Positions 43,701-52,740 are shown, numbered from the stretch's first letter. The stretch is DNA of 64,000 nt from Candidatus Babelota bacterium (GCA_026388985.1 JAPLIS010000020.1:62001-126000); one strand, 5' to 3'. Made by a program: numbers and translations. Notes: generated by a model not told the origin, from the sequence alone.

Positions 43701-44553
43701 CGTTACGAGCCCGTAGCTCCCTCATTTCTTGGGTTTGAGCTTCAAGCTGAGCTTGTAATCCAGCAATTTTTTGTGATTGATCAGGTCTTTGAGGAGCAGC
43801 GGTTTTTCGTTGTTCAGCTTGTAAGCGTTCTTCTAAGCTTTTTTTGGCGGCTTGCGCGGCTTGTGCTTCTATTTCAGCACGTTGACGAGCTTGTTGTTCT
43901 TGTTGAAGTTGTTGTTGCATTGTTACTAATTGGCGGTTAACAGTTACTAGCTCGCGGTTAAGATCGGGGGCGGCGGCTCTTGGTGCGGCAGCTGCTTGTT
44001 GTGTTAGTCTTGCAATCTGTCTTCTTTGTTCTTGTATCTGTGCTGCCAGTTCTTCTGTATTCTCTAGTTGACGACGTAATTGTGTATTTTCTCGTTGTTC
44101 TTGTTGCAATTGCTCTTGCAGCTCGTTTTGCACACCTCGTGAGGCAGCAGGCATAGGAGCGGCTTGTGGTACAGCGATAGGTCTTGGTGCAGGAATTTGA
44201 ATAGTAGGTTGTGGAGTAGGTTGTGGACGTGCTACTGGCGCCCGATTAGGCTCTTGTTGTGCACTAACAGGTCTACCTGGTAGATCAGGATTTTCTTGTG
44301 CTAATGCATCGGCACGGGCTAAGGCATCCGCTTTTCTATCTTTATCTAAAGCTCCTGCGTTACCCAGTTGATTTGCAAGATCTTTCAATCTGACTGAGTC
44401 CTGTTTGTTTGGCTTGATAGGATAGGTGGTCATGAGTTTATCAAGTTCAGCTGTCATACTGCTTTTTTGTTGCGTTGTTAAGCCATATGAGATATTAACG
44501 CTGGTTAAAGTAATAAGAGCTACTCCTAATAAAAATCTAATGCGTGCTTTCAT
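40798..44553 (-). CDS. Exported 1251-residue coiled-coil protein
   Basis: From ATG at 44553 (AAGGA about 8 nt upstream; a TTG two codons earlier is less likely). Signal peptide MKARIRFLLGVALITLTSVNISYG, a short globular part (25-95), a Pro-rich segment (about 105-138), then nearly 1100 residues of Gln/Ala/Glu/Leu heptads predicted as coiled coil. Internal duplications are visible, for example LQAELTAAREA and MQAELTAARER, and near the C-terminus repeated units with ELTRKEDDFQLQDQKRTELM. No ATPase head, so it is not SMC-like. Candidate roles are a periplasmic or surface filament or scaffold. No family recognised. Confidence 0.75.
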   Translation of the reverse strand: MKARIRFLLGVALITLTSVNISYGLTTQQKSSMTAELDKLMTTYPIKPNKQDSVRLKDLANQLGNAGALDKDRKADALARADALAQENPDLPGRPVSAQQEPNRAPVARPQPTPQPTIQIPAPRPIAVPQAAPMPAASRGVQNELQEQLQQEQRENTQLRRQLENTEELAAQIQEQRRQIARLTQQAAAAPRAAAPDLNRELVTVNRQLVTMQQQLQQEQQARQRAEIEAQAAQAAKKSLEERLQAEQRKTAAPQRPDQSQKIAGLQAQLEAQTQEMRELRARNAAAEQSRDEMARATQENRQLRADLEKSQAQARAVQNQEQRMAALQAELTAAREAIASAQAGSKQAIARALEREREAARGLESAREKEQAALAARAQLQEQSARLQAQEKELSALKARAEAAAREAASRAVQQEENEQLRKRLSAIQQQFSEAQQAHQAAAAAAARQAAEITQLQAQIANNRQLGEQIAVLQQQLRQAQEAAETAKAAQAAQQEQMTRLNAQQEARLAENEQLGERVAAMQQQQLSEAQKARQATEAAVGQAAEIARLKAQVQAAQNLGQRMAAMQAELTAARERSAKAEAIKTENQRLQQALAAQEKGHNAVREELKRINNELQKYESVGGVNGLMMMQEELQANKIKNSEIMDIRQQLTIANHVNTKNAQIINSLKDELAQAGNNSEQIARLTAELAREKANVEKEKQSNSEWIAQTQRELQDAQKLQEQLEQAQQLAQTANTEKEQALRALALQKEKEGKSINAMQANMAQELNAKHAKEMAELQAKLVAQQEAQQSIQDQNAQIATLQAKIAEMKIANHTQAGKIQTLSQSQKGLQQELLTANAEISKLNTNLQLVSTRMNKAADRSQEVNMAAIAEIEKQSLENEAKENEISRLQIEIERLRSRLPEAAVTMPPKPRLTGIVKESLKEEIQKLQERNQELVSQIAALTRQISQKQGNVSAGISESERAKMRQEIRAEIEQEMAAQQPRTPRESSRAMQAENEQLKARIEGLTEEYTRALAAQRDEQSRQKPAGMSEDERASMEEQIRANIIKEMSAERAKMQREASRALQEAEKKQNEHSANLAQLKESYTRALAAQKAEQEQAENREIERLNVQIAELTRKEDDFQLQDQKRTELMAEVDRLKATIANNDPQATIEKLKAQIAKLTRKEEDFQLQDKKRTELMAEVGRLQEKISDSTELMAEVGKLQKKISDSEAATEMLKRVIAEINSQVEDGKMLDKTALNAILEKAAGE
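40930..41240 (-). repeat. In-gene repeats coding KRTELMAEV units
   Basis: Two near-identical units of about 43 codons (around 41017-41130 and 41140-41240) and two shorter copies (around 40940-41020) all contain the segment for TELMAEV. Confidence 0.7.
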
Positions 44554-44736
44554 GATCAATCCTTTTTTTTTAAATACATATTTTTTTAATTCATAAGAAG
44601 TATTATTTTTATGCGTAATGCTACAAGTTAAATATTGTTGCTACTATTAGACTAGCATATTAAAATTTCAGTTTGCAACTATATTCTGAGATTGGCTACC
44701 TGGGTTAAGCGTTTCTAAATTATTTAAAGAAAGAAA

Positions 44737-44760
44737 ATCCCGGCTTTTTAGGGCCGGGAT
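44737..44760 (-). terminator. Terminator of the beta-barrel operon
   Basis: ATCCCGGC/GCCGGGAT stem with an 8-nt loop, followed on the minus strand by TTTTCTTTC. Confidence 0.85.
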
Positions 44761-44820
44761 ACAAATCTATTTGGTACTGCAATGGTGTGTTGTATAAAGG
44801 TGTAGAGTATTCTGTCTATA

Positions 44821-46386
44821 TTAGAATGAAATGCCTGTTTTTGCCCACAGGGTCCAGCGATCCAGTGTCGCATTACTTTCATTGGCGAATTCATATGATC
44901 CACCTATGTGAGCAAATAATGGATATTCGCGTTCATCACATCGGTAGCCTACTGAGCCATAGAATGTATATGAAAGACCTGCTGGATGAGCAGCTGAATT
45001 TAAATCAAGATCATGTTCTTTGATAAGATTGTTGTCATAATCTGCAAAATCAGTTTGTTGGATATTTATACTATTTAAAAAGACATTTCCTGTAATGTCA
45101 CGCGCTGGGTTTGTTTCCCCTTTTCCTAGAATCGACTTGAGTGCAGGGCCTGGTTGCCAAGGGCAGGCGAGTTTAACACATTCAGCTTGACGGGCAAAGA
45201 AGTTGAAACCTCCTTCAGCCTGAAAGCATTTATTGCACGTAAAAGTAAGGGCTGTGGTGACATTATATTGAAATCCAGCGCTTACTTTAACAGGGAGGGT
45301 GAAAATATTAATACCTGGTGTTGCCATGTTTTCTGCCAGTAGGGGGTCTGTGGTGGCTGCTGCCTGGGCAGCTTGTTCTTTATTTGCATACACTTCCATA
45401 TATCTACTAAACGGTTTATTTTTTAGGTCTAGTGAACGTACTTGACGTGCGTTAAAAAGATACAGTGAATGGGTGGCACATTCTATTTTTATCTGGCGAT
45501 TGTTGTCTTTGTTGTGCCAGAGTTCAAAATTTCCCGCACCGCCACACATAATGCCCGCATGTTTGCCATTACCCACAATAGGCTGAAAAATATTCTCCCC
45601 ATTTGGCCTGTTGCCTGTTGGGATAAGAACTCCCATATATGATTCAAGGTGGTGTGTTTCATTGTTTATCCATTCCATGCCCAGCTTGGTTTCAATGTCT
45701 GCCAGTCTTGTTTCTGTTTGTGGGCATGTTATACGGCCATACTTCCATTCTTTTTGTGCAAAGGCCTGTGTCATGTTAGCGACTACATTTTTATCAGCAT
45801 TTTCATTAGCGCCGCCACCATTATTGATTACTTTTTCTACTAAGTTAAATTCATTTTTTATATGAGTAATTGGCGAAGAGATACTGAAAAACCAGTCACG
45901 ATTTGTTTCAGGGTTACACCAAAAGCTTTGCCTATAATAGAGCCCAAGCGCAGCCACTGATTGCTTTGGTTTAAATGATAGTGTACTGCTAAAATTACCG
46001 TCGACGGTAACAATATTAAAGTGCTGTGCTTGCAGATCAGACTGAATAGTTGGGTCTACTTCTTCATTTACGGTTAATGTAGTCTTGCAGAATGGGGTAA
46101 AATAACGAGCAAGATTATTATTATTTGTTGACTTACCTCCAAATACCACCGCTTCAAGGGCGCCCCCTTTGCCTTCTTTGCGAGCATGCAGTCTATCTTC
46201 TCTGAATGCGCTTATAAGCTCAGGAGATGCTGACTGAAATTGTGGCCTGACAGAAAAATAAGATTTTCCTGTGTTATCGCAATCACAACTGTTAGCTTTT
46301 TTGCAGTTTTCTGGTTGCGCGTTGATGCTGTATGGTGTCAAGATCCCCGCAATCAAATAAGATAATAATAACTGCTTGTTCATCAT
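44821..46386 (-). CDS. Outer-membrane beta-barrel protein, tandem paralogue A
   Basis: 521 residues; AGGAGT before ATG; signal peptide MNKQLLLSYLIAGILTPYSINA. The mature protein starts with a Cys-rich segment (NCKKANSCDCDN) then SYFSVRPQFQSASPELISAF. Alternating strands, KLGMEWINNETHHLESYMGVLIPTGNRPN-type porin turns and a terminal Phe (WAKTGISF) fit a barrel of about 16 strands. It lies 16 nt downstream of a paralogue of almost the same length, with which it forms an operon. Function unknown; surface variation or pore formation are possibilities. Confidence 0.75.
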   Translation of the reverse strand: MMNKQLLLSYLIAGILTPYSINAQPENCKKANSCDCDNTGKSYFSVRPQFQSASPELISAFREDRLHARKEGKGGALEAVVFGGKSTNNNNLARYFTPFCKTTLTVNEEVDPTIQSDLQAQHFNIVTVDGNFSSTLSFKPKQSVAALGLYYRQSFWCNPETNRDWFFSISSPITHIKNEFNLVEKVINNGGGANENADKNVVANMTQAFAQKEWKYGRITCPQTETRLADIETKLGMEWINNETHHLESYMGVLIPTGNRPNGENIFQPIVGNGKHAGIMCGGAGNFELWHNKDNNRQIKIECATHSLYLFNARQVRSLDLKNKPFSRYMEVYANKEQAAQAAATTDPLLAENMATPGINIFTLPVKVSAGFQYNVTTALTFTCNKCFQAEGGFNFFARQAECVKLACPWQPGPALKSILGKGETNPARDITGNVFLNSINIQQTDFADYDNNLIKEHDLDLNSAAHPAGLSYTFYGSVGYRCDEREYPLFAHIGGSYEFANESNATLDRWTLWAKTGISF

Positions 46387-46402
46387 TTACTCCTGTTTTT
46401 TT

Positions 46403-47998
46403 TTAGAATGAAACCCCACATTTAGCCCATAGTGTCCAGCGCTCTATACTCGCATTATTCGCATTAGAAAATTCATATGATCCACCCAAATGAGTCATAA
46501 GTGGATAGTCGCGATCATCCCATCTGTAGCCTATTGAACCAAAGAAGGTATGTGAAAGCACACACGGATTTGAAGCAGAAGCAAGATCAAGGTCTTCTTC
46601 TTGTATTTGATTATTTTCATATTGGTCTAATGCATGTTCAGCTTCAAATGTATTTTCTTGATCTTCTATAAGCAGTATTCCAGAGATATTACGTACAGGG
46701 TTGGTCAATCCTTTACCCGCAAAGTGCTTAAGGGCAGGGCCCGGTACCCATGGGCATGCTAGCTGGACACATTCTGATCTATGCGCAAAAAAGTTATAAC
46801 CTCCTTCAGCCTGAAACCCTTTATTGCACGTAAATACAATGGCACTGGTAATGTTGTATTGAAAGCCGGGAGTTACATCAACTTGTTGGGTAAACACGTT
46901 AATACCGGGAGTTGAGCTGTTTTTAGCATGTTCTGGATTGGTAGCTTCAAGAGCGGCAGCTTGTTCAGCCTCTTGCTTGTTTGCATATACAGGCATATAT
47001 CGGCTAAAGGGTTTATGTTGCAAGTCAAAAGAGCGTACTTGGCGGGCTTTAAAAAAATAGTTTGAGTGCATTGCATATTCTGCCCTGAGCACTCTATTTT
47101 CGGCTTCATTATGCCATATTCTAGCTCCAAAAGCGCTACCGGTCATAAATCCTACATGCTTTCCGTGCCCAATGACTGGTTCAAAAAGATATCTGGCATT
47201 AGGTCTGTTGCCTGTCGGTACCATTAAGCCCATATAAGATTCAATATGGCATGGTTCGCGGTCAGCCCACTCCATACCTATTTTTAATTCCATATCGGCA
47301 AGCCCGGTTTTGCTTTGTGATGAATTGCACCCTGATGGTATGCGGCCAAAATGCCAATCTTCTTGGTTAAAAGCTTCTTTCATGTTTGCCACCACCACAT
47401 TATTAGCAGCCTTATTCACTCCATCACCAGTATTAAGCACTTTTTCTATTAATTTAAATTCAGTTTTTACATGGGTAATGGGTGTTGACGCACTAAAAAA
47501 AAAGCCTCGATTTTTTTCTTCATTGCGACAAAAACTTTGGCGATAGTGCAATCCTAAGCCAAACTCTGTTCTTTCTGGCTCAAAAGATATTTTACTGCGA
47601 AAGTTTTGTTTTTGGGTGAAAATATTAAAGTTTGTTGCTAAAAGATCACGGGGTACATTGTTTGGTGCATTTGTATTTGGTGCTGATTCATCAACAATTA
47701 ATTCAATTTTGCCAAATGGGGTAAAATAGCGCTGCATTTTATCGCTCAAAAGCGATGCACTGCCGAATAAAACAGCTTGAAAAGCTCCTTTTATGCCATC
47801 TTCAGATGCTTGAGGTCTGTCTTCTCGAAAGCCGGTAATGAGTTCTGGTGATGCTGATTGAAAGAGTGGCCGAACAGAGAGATATGTTCTGCTGGTTATT
47901 TCAGTATCGCAGCTATCATTTCTGCTGCAGTTATCAGCTTTTGCAGGGGCTGTACCGAAAGTTATTATTGAAAGATAGAGAAACATCTTTTTGTTCAT
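46403..47998 (-). CDS. Outer-membrane beta-barrel protein, tandem paralogue B
   Basis: 531 residues; AGGAGTGA before ATG; signal peptide MNKKMFLYLSIITFGTAPAKA. Shares with its neighbour the segments SVRPLFQSASPELI, ESYMGLMVPTGNRPN, HKPFSRYMPVYANKQEA, FTCNKGFQAEGGYNFFA, ACPWVPGPALK and the C-terminal SYEFSNANNASIERWTLWAKCGVSF pattern (last residue Phe). Cys residues are unusually frequent for an outer-membrane barrel. First gene of the two-gene operon; divergent from the ankyrin-MYND gene. Confidence 0.75.
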   Translation of the reverse strand: MNKKMFLYLSIITFGTAPAKADNCSRNDSCDTEITSRTYLSVRPLFQSASPELITGFREDRPQASEDGIKGAFQAVLFGSASLLSDKMQRYFTPFGKIELIVDESAPNTNAPNNVPRDLLATNFNIFTQKQNFRSKISFEPERTEFGLGLHYRQSFCRNEEKNRGFFFSASTPITHVKTEFKLIEKVLNTGDGVNKAANNVVVANMKEAFNQEDWHFGRIPSGCNSSQSKTGLADMELKIGMEWADREPCHIESYMGLMVPTGNRPNARYLFEPVIGHGKHVGFMTGSAFGARIWHNEAENRVLRAEYAMHSNYFFKARQVRSFDLQHKPFSRYMPVYANKQEAEQAAALEATNPEHAKNSSTPGINVFTQQVDVTPGFQYNITSAIVFTCNKGFQAEGGYNFFAHRSECVQLACPWVPGPALKHFAGKGLTNPVRNISGILLIEDQENTFEAEHALDQYENNQIQEEDLDLASASNPCVLSHTFFGSIGYRWDDRDYPLMTHLGGSYEFSNANNASIERWTLWAKCGVSF

Positions 47999-48224
47999 GT
48001 CTCACTCCTGTTTTTGAATGGTAGCATGTCGTTTTGAGTATGGTTTATGTGTAGCATTGTTAACTTATAGCAGTCAATGATTTTATAGCATATTGGTAGA
48101 ATTGAAGACATATCTTTTTTTGAGGGCACCAAGCTACAGTTTCAGGTTGAATTTTTTATTTTTTTATGTATTATATATAGTGACAATATTTATGATGGAT
48201 TGTGAGGTTCAGGTGGGGGTTGCT

Positions 48225-50762
48225 ATGAAAGTTCGCTTTTTTTTATTTTTTTTGACTATGTATTGTGTTTTTGGAGCGCACAGTTCTGTTTTGGCAGCTA
48301 AAAAAAAGAAAAAAGCTGGGGGTCTCGGCCCAGACGTTCCGGTTACACTTATTGATGATGCCGAAAATTCTCCATTGTTGTTGGCGGTAGCACGAGGGGA
48401 TGTTTTTAGAATACAATCATTAATGCAAAAAGGCCATGCTGTAAATCAACCGGGAACTGAAGGAATGACTGCATTGATAATGGCAGCTCAGCTAGGGCAT
48501 CTTGAAGCAGCGAAAGTGTTGCTTGCAGCAAAGGCTAATGTAAATCAGGCTCGCAATGGTAATTATGCACCTCTTCATAGCGCAGCTCAAAATGGACATA
48601 CCATAATGGTCAATCTTTTATTGCAAGAGGGCGCACAAGTTGATGTGCAAAGAGAGAATGGCGCAACTCCGCTTCATCTGGCAGTTAATGCTGGCTATGG
48701 CTCAACCGTAAAAGCATTACTTAAAGCAAAAGCTCATGTTGATTCGGTGAGTAAAGATGGTTGTTCTTCATTACATTTTGCGTTAAAAAAGGGGTCTAAA
48801 GATGTTTTTGATTCTTTGATTCAAGCTAAGGCAGATATAGATATGAAAACCGGAGAGGGATATACTCCATTATTTATTGCGATGCAGGAAGGGCATTTTT
48901 CTCTAGCAAATAAATTATTGGATGGAGGGGCAGATCTTGAAGCAATGTCTGGTACAGGATTAACCCCCTTTGGGGCATTGGTAAGAGTTCATGGGCTACA
49001 TGCATGTGGGTTACATTTATTGCGACTCAATCCATTGCCAAGGGGCGATGATGTGGGTCTTGATGATGCAGAGCCTACCATAGATGCAATGATAGCATTT
49101 TTACGCACTAAAATTAAGCTAGATAAAGCACGTGTTTGCTTAGGGTGTGGTCTAGGAGAAAGAGAGGGGGCTCCTTTGAGGGTGTGCGCAAAGTGTAAAG
49201 ATGTTTTATATTGTAGTCGTGAATGCCAAGTTCTAGATTGGAAAATTCAACATAAATATGACTGTGGACAGGCTTTAGAAGATGCAGGTCTTGAACAACC
49301 CACACACCATGTAGAAACTCCGTTTTCGTTTTTAACTGCTGAGGATTCAAGAGGTGGTGTCCTAGTTGATAATAAACATAGGGAACAAGCCCCAGTTAAA
49401 AAGAAGCAAGAGCAAAGTCGATTAGCTTTAGAACAGCAGCAAAGGCGGCAGACTTTGGTTCAGGATAATATAAAAGAGCAAGAAATATTAAGGGCACAAC
49501 AAGAAGAATCAGAATTTCGGGAGCGGCTTGAGTTAAATAGAGTTGCCATCATGCGATCAAAGCAGCTCCGAGCTGTTATGGAAAAATCAGACGGTACGCA
49601 GAGAGATAAAGAGCGAGAAGTGCGAAATCTTTTTAATCAGGGATTTAGACTGTTTGGGGAAGATGACACGAGAAAGCGTAAGCAACAATTGGAATCTTTA
49701 CTAGGACACGTTTCTGATACAGAAGTTAAAAAGTCAAAGCCAGAAAAAAGAGCTGAAGCTCGTAACTCAGTTCCGGTAGTAGCAAAATTGCACAAAAGCA
49801 GAGATGGGAAGGGTGCGGGTAAGTCTAGGCAAACAGTATTTTGTGATTCGAGTGGTCACAAGCAAGAGACAGCTATGTGGCCAGATAGGCCATCTGCTGG
49901 TAAAAGTTCCGGTGATTTGGGGCCGGCGGCGCCTGATATGACTCGTGCAGAGCGTCTTGAGTGGAACAAGCTTGTTATGGGGCGCAATCCGCAGGATAAA
50001 CTATCAGGTCTAGTGGCGCCAGTAGGCACAGCAGAAGTAGGTGAGTTGGCGCAAGAGCAAAAAAATGGTGAAAGACATGGTCTTGAGAGATCAGATAAAG
50101 ACTATGATGTTGTTTTTGAACATTCTGTGTTGGGGTCATTATTTTTAGATGCAAATCATGTTTTTAGGGGAGAAGAAAGATGTGGTGGAGGGTTACATCT
50201 TGATTGTGATGGGGCTCTTGAATCACAAGGAGTTCTGGTGCGCGTGCCCAGCGCATTGGAGAAATCAGGCAATGGTTGCTATAGGGCCAAAAGAGCAGCA
50301 TCAAGTGTAGAGGATAGCCCTGCACGTTCTTTGTTCCCTTCTAATTGGTCCCGTGAAATCTTGATTCAAAGGCTTGGTATGGCTCTGCCCAGTAAGCATA
50401 CAGTGGTATATGTTGATCGGTGGGGTGATACCTGTATTTTAGGTTTTATGCCTAAAATAGCAGGAGACAGAGATGGGCAGGCGTTAGAAGAGATTTACTT
50501 TAAAGCGATAATAAAAAGAGACTGCCCTGGTGTAATTAGAACTGTTCATCCTATTAAGCGTGAAACATATGCCATTAAGCGTGAAACGTATGAAAAACAT
50601 GCAGATTCACAAGGTCAATCAGCATCAGCGCAAGCAGCTGTTTTTGAGCAAGCGCAAAGAGACTCTTTGTTGGACTATCAAGAACAGGTGTATCAACTAG
50701 AAAATCAGGCCAAGCAAGAATCGCTTTTTGAAGCTGCTGCAAAACGTAAAGAGCACAAGTAA
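48225..50762 (+). CDS. Exported ankyrin-MYND finger protein
   Basis: 845 residues from ATG at 48225 (GGGGGT upstream); the frame is open 44 codons earlier, but this start gives a clean signal peptide (MKVRFFLFFLTMYCVFGAHSSVLA). About six ankyrin repeats (48-241, for example GNYAPLHSAAQNGHTIMVNLLL) are followed by a MYND zinc finger at 305-347 (CLGC, CAKC, YCSRECQ, HKYDC; all eight ligands present). The rest is charged, partly coiled (370-480) and otherwise unassigned; the C-terminal part (about 620-760) may be a domain. Ankyrin plus MYND is a eukaryotic architecture (for example ANKMY proteins), pointing to a host-directed scaffold. Confidence 0.8.
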   Translation: MKVRFFLFFLTMYCVFGAHSSVLAAKKKKKAGGLGPDVPVTLIDDAENSPLLLAVARGDVFRIQSLMQKGHAVNQPGTEGMTALIMAAQLGHLEAAKVLLAAKANVNQARNGNYAPLHSAAQNGHTIMVNLLLQEGAQVDVQRENGATPLHLAVNAGYGSTVKALLKAKAHVDSVSKDGCSSLHFALKKGSKDVFDSLIQAKADIDMKTGEGYTPLFIAMQEGHFSLANKLLDGGADLEAMSGTGLTPFGALVRVHGLHACGLHLLRLNPLPRGDDVGLDDAEPTIDAMIAFLRTKIKLDKARVCLGCGLGEREGAPLRVCAKCKDVLYCSRECQVLDWKIQHKYDCGQALEDAGLEQPTHHVETPFSFLTAEDSRGGVLVDNKHREQAPVKKKQEQSRLALEQQQRRQTLVQDNIKEQEILRAQQEESEFRERLELNRVAIMRSKQLRAVMEKSDGTQRDKEREVRNLFNQGFRLFGEDDTRKRKQQLESLLGHVSDTEVKKSKPEKRAEARNSVPVVAKLHKSRDGKGAGKSRQTVFCDSSGHKQETAMWPDRPSAGKSSGDLGPAAPDMTRAERLEWNKLVMGRNPQDKLSGLVAPVGTAEVGELAQEQKNGERHGLERSDKDYDVVFEHSVLGSLFLDANHVFRGEERCGGGLHLDCDGALESQGVLVRVPSALEKSGNGCYRAKRAASSVEDSPARSLFPSNWSREILIQRLGMALPSKHTVVYVDRWGDTCILGFMPKIAGDRDGQALEEIYFKAIIKRDCPGVIRTVHPIKRETYAIKRETYEKHADSQGQSASAQAAVFEQAQRDSLLDYQEQVYQLENQAKQESLFEAAAKRKEHK

Positions 50763-50823
50763 GCTTGTCGCGATGAACCTATAGATACTAAGCAGTTGTT
50801 AGAAATTAAAAAAAGATGACGGT

Positions 50824-51363
50824 TTAACCCCATCCCTTTTTAGTTTGCAAAACAGTCAAAATTTGCTCGCCGAATTCTTGTGCAGAATCAGGGTTTGCCG
50901 CAGTGATAATAGTTTCATCTACAGCAACAGATTGATTAACATAGCGAACGTCATGTTCTTGGTATACAAAAGCAAGCTCATTATCACCATTCCAGCCAGT
51001 AGCTTGTTTGCCTTTCAGGGTGTTTGATTTTGCCAGGATTCTAGTGGAGATGCAAATAGCACCGATTACTTTTTTTGCATGGTCTGCAGATTTTATCAGT
51101 GCATAACTGGTCTCATTGTCCAGATGGGCAAGAGCGCCAGGACCACCAATAAAAAAAATACCATCGTAGTTAGAGGCTTGTGCCTTATGGATAAGGAGAT
51201 CAACGGTGGTTGAAGTACCATCGCTTGCTGTGGCAGCACCTTCTTTATCGCTAGCGGTAACAATGGTATAACCAGCATCTTCTAGTATTTTTTTAGGTAC
51301 GCCATATTCAATGGGATGATATCCTTCATGAGCCACTACGAACAGTATTTTACCGTTACTCAT
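50824..51363 (-). CDS. DJ-1/PfpI family protein
   Basis: 179 residues with the class I glutamine-amidotransferase-like fold. IGGPGAL, and the nucleophile elbow GAICIST with its Cys, are present; the conserved Glu would be in AHEGYHPIEYG near the N-terminus. Members act as glyoxalases, deglycases or chaperones, and no substrate can be assigned. Its ATG overlaps the stop of the ComEC C-terminal half (ATGA), so it is translationally coupled to that gene. Confidence 0.85.
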   Translation of the reverse strand: MSNGKILFVVAHEGYHPIEYGVPKKILEDAGYTIVTASDKEGAATASDGTSTTVDLLIHKAQASNYDGIFFIGGPGALAHLDNETSYALIKSADHAKKVIGAICISTRILAKSNTLKGKQATGWNGDNELAFVYQEHDVRYVNQSVAVDETIITAANPDSAQEFGEQILTVLQTKKGWG

Positions 51364-52370
51364 TGTGAAATCCTTTTCATTTTAGTATATTTTGCAGCAT
51401 AAATAGTAAATGAATGATTGTCAATTGCGCCATTGACACAGTATGCGGGATAGGTAATGTTTTTATAGATGATTTTTTTTCCTGTCGGTTTAATAAGCAG
51501 ATGCTGGCTTTTAGCATAATCTATGGTTATAGGTATATCCTTAAGAATAATTCGCTCACCTCCATTTTCATCTAATGCTTTGCTTAATTTTTTATAGTTA
51601 TGCCATCCCTTACCTTTAAGTATTCCCGTCCACCAGGGAAGATATAATTTTTTTACGTTTATTTTAGTACATAGCGTTGTGAGGGCTTCAAGTGTTGCAC
51701 TGTTTAGTTGTAATACAATTAGATGATCAATAGTAAGAGTTCCTGTATGTTTGGTAATTTCTGGTATAAGAGTATAGGTAACCCATGTTGCAGCTGAAAT
51801 GGTGGAACCAATGTAGCCAGGATCTATAAGGGTAAGTTTTTTGTCTACATTAAGGAGCATAATCTCCCCTTTGGAACGCGGAATTTTTATACATGAAGGT
51901 TGATAGCAATCTCTTATTTTTAAGCTTATGCATGATACACAAAGAAGTATGCTTAAAAGTAACGCAGCATATTTTTTTGGGTGAGTGAGCCTGTATTGCA
52001 TAATTACACATGCTGTCACAGGTATCATGATTAAGGTGATGGTGGTGGGGCAGCTAAACCCAATCAGCAGGTGTTTGTAGTCTCCTGTCATAGACCATGT
52101 CCACATGTCAGTAAGCTTATCAAGAAGCCATATGAGTGCATTATTGGGAATAGAGATAATTTCACAAAAGAAGATAAGAGAAGAAAGAAGCAAGAATAGT
52201 GTTAAAGGTGGGCCAAAAATAATATTGCCAATAGGGCTTAGTAGCGATATGGGCAGACCCCAGGCTATTAAAATAGGCATAGATATGAGCGTTAAGAAGG
52301 CCTGCAGGTGAATAAAGTATATGACTTTGGTCCATATGCGAGGCCAATCCACTTTTTTTAGATAATTCAT
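51360..52370 (-). CDS. ComEC/Rec2 C-terminal half with degenerate beta-lactamase domain
   Basis: 336 residues. The first 160 contain the last part of a Competence domain: LQAFLTLISMPILIAWG and ISLLSPIGNIIFGPP match the ComEC segments with PL...FG and NLL..P, followed by membrane helices. Residues about 165-330 resemble the ComEC metallo-beta-lactamase-like domain (GEIMLLNVDKKLTLIDPGYIGS), but the HxDH motif is replaced (HLIVLQLNSATLEAL), so metal-dependent nuclease activity is unlikely. It begins where the 12049-13179 product ends, about 38 kb away. Downstream it overlaps the DJ-1 gene by 4 nt. Confidence 0.75.
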   Translation of the reverse strand: MNYLKKVDWPRIWTKVIYFIHLQAFLTLISMPILIAWGLPISLLSPIGNIIFGPPLTLFLLLSSLIFFCEIISIPNNALIWLLDKLTDMWTWSMTGDYKHLLIGFSCPTTITLIMIPVTACVIMQYRLTHPKKYAALLLSILLCVSCISLKIRDCYQPSCIKIPRSKGEIMLLNVDKKLTLIDPGYIGSTISAATWVTYTLIPEITKHTGTLTIDHLIVLQLNSATLEALTTLCTKINVKKLYLPWWTGILKGKGWHNYKKLSKALDENGGERIILKDIPITIDYAKSQHLLIKPTGKKIIYKNITYPAYCVNGAIDNHSFTIYAAKYTKMKRISQ

Positions 52371-52514
52371 ACGTATAGTATAACTTTAGTTTAGAATAGA
52401 GTCTTTAAAAAACTGTTGCTTTTTTACTATAATTTCTATTATGATAATATATAGAGAGGTATTTAAAAGAGGATTGTAGAGTTATTAATCATAATTTATA
52501 GCGGGAGTAGGCTC

Positions 52515-52739
52515 ATGAATAACAAAAATAAAGACATTGATCGCTTAGATCATATGAAGAATCAAGATTTGCAGCCAAGGGTTATAGAAAAGCATGAAGG
52601 GCGTAGGTTGCGTGATTATTGGCGAAATCTTATGAATTCTGCCCATAATAAGATATCTTCTGGTGCGGCACATGTGTTTCAGTCACTAAGAGGAGCGCAT
52701 AGAGAAGGTTGGAAGCATAGGCAAGATAAGAAAAAATAA
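52515..52739 (+). CDS. Small basic protein of unknown function
   Basis: 74 residues; GGGAG 8 nt before ATG; own terminator. Very polar, rich in Lys, Arg, His and Asn, no signal or membrane segment (GRRLRDYWRNLMNSAHNK). Could bind nucleic acid. No family recognised. Confidence 0.55.
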   Translation: MNNKNKDIDRLDHMKNQDLQPRVIEKHEGRRLRDYWRNLMNSAHNKISSGAAHVFQSLRGAHREGWKHRQDKKK

Positions 52740-52740
52740 T

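Noticed and set aside
43620-43940. 106-codon plus-strand frame inside the coiled-coil gene
   Set aside because: Shadow of the repetitive Gln/Ala/Glu coding sequence on the other strand.
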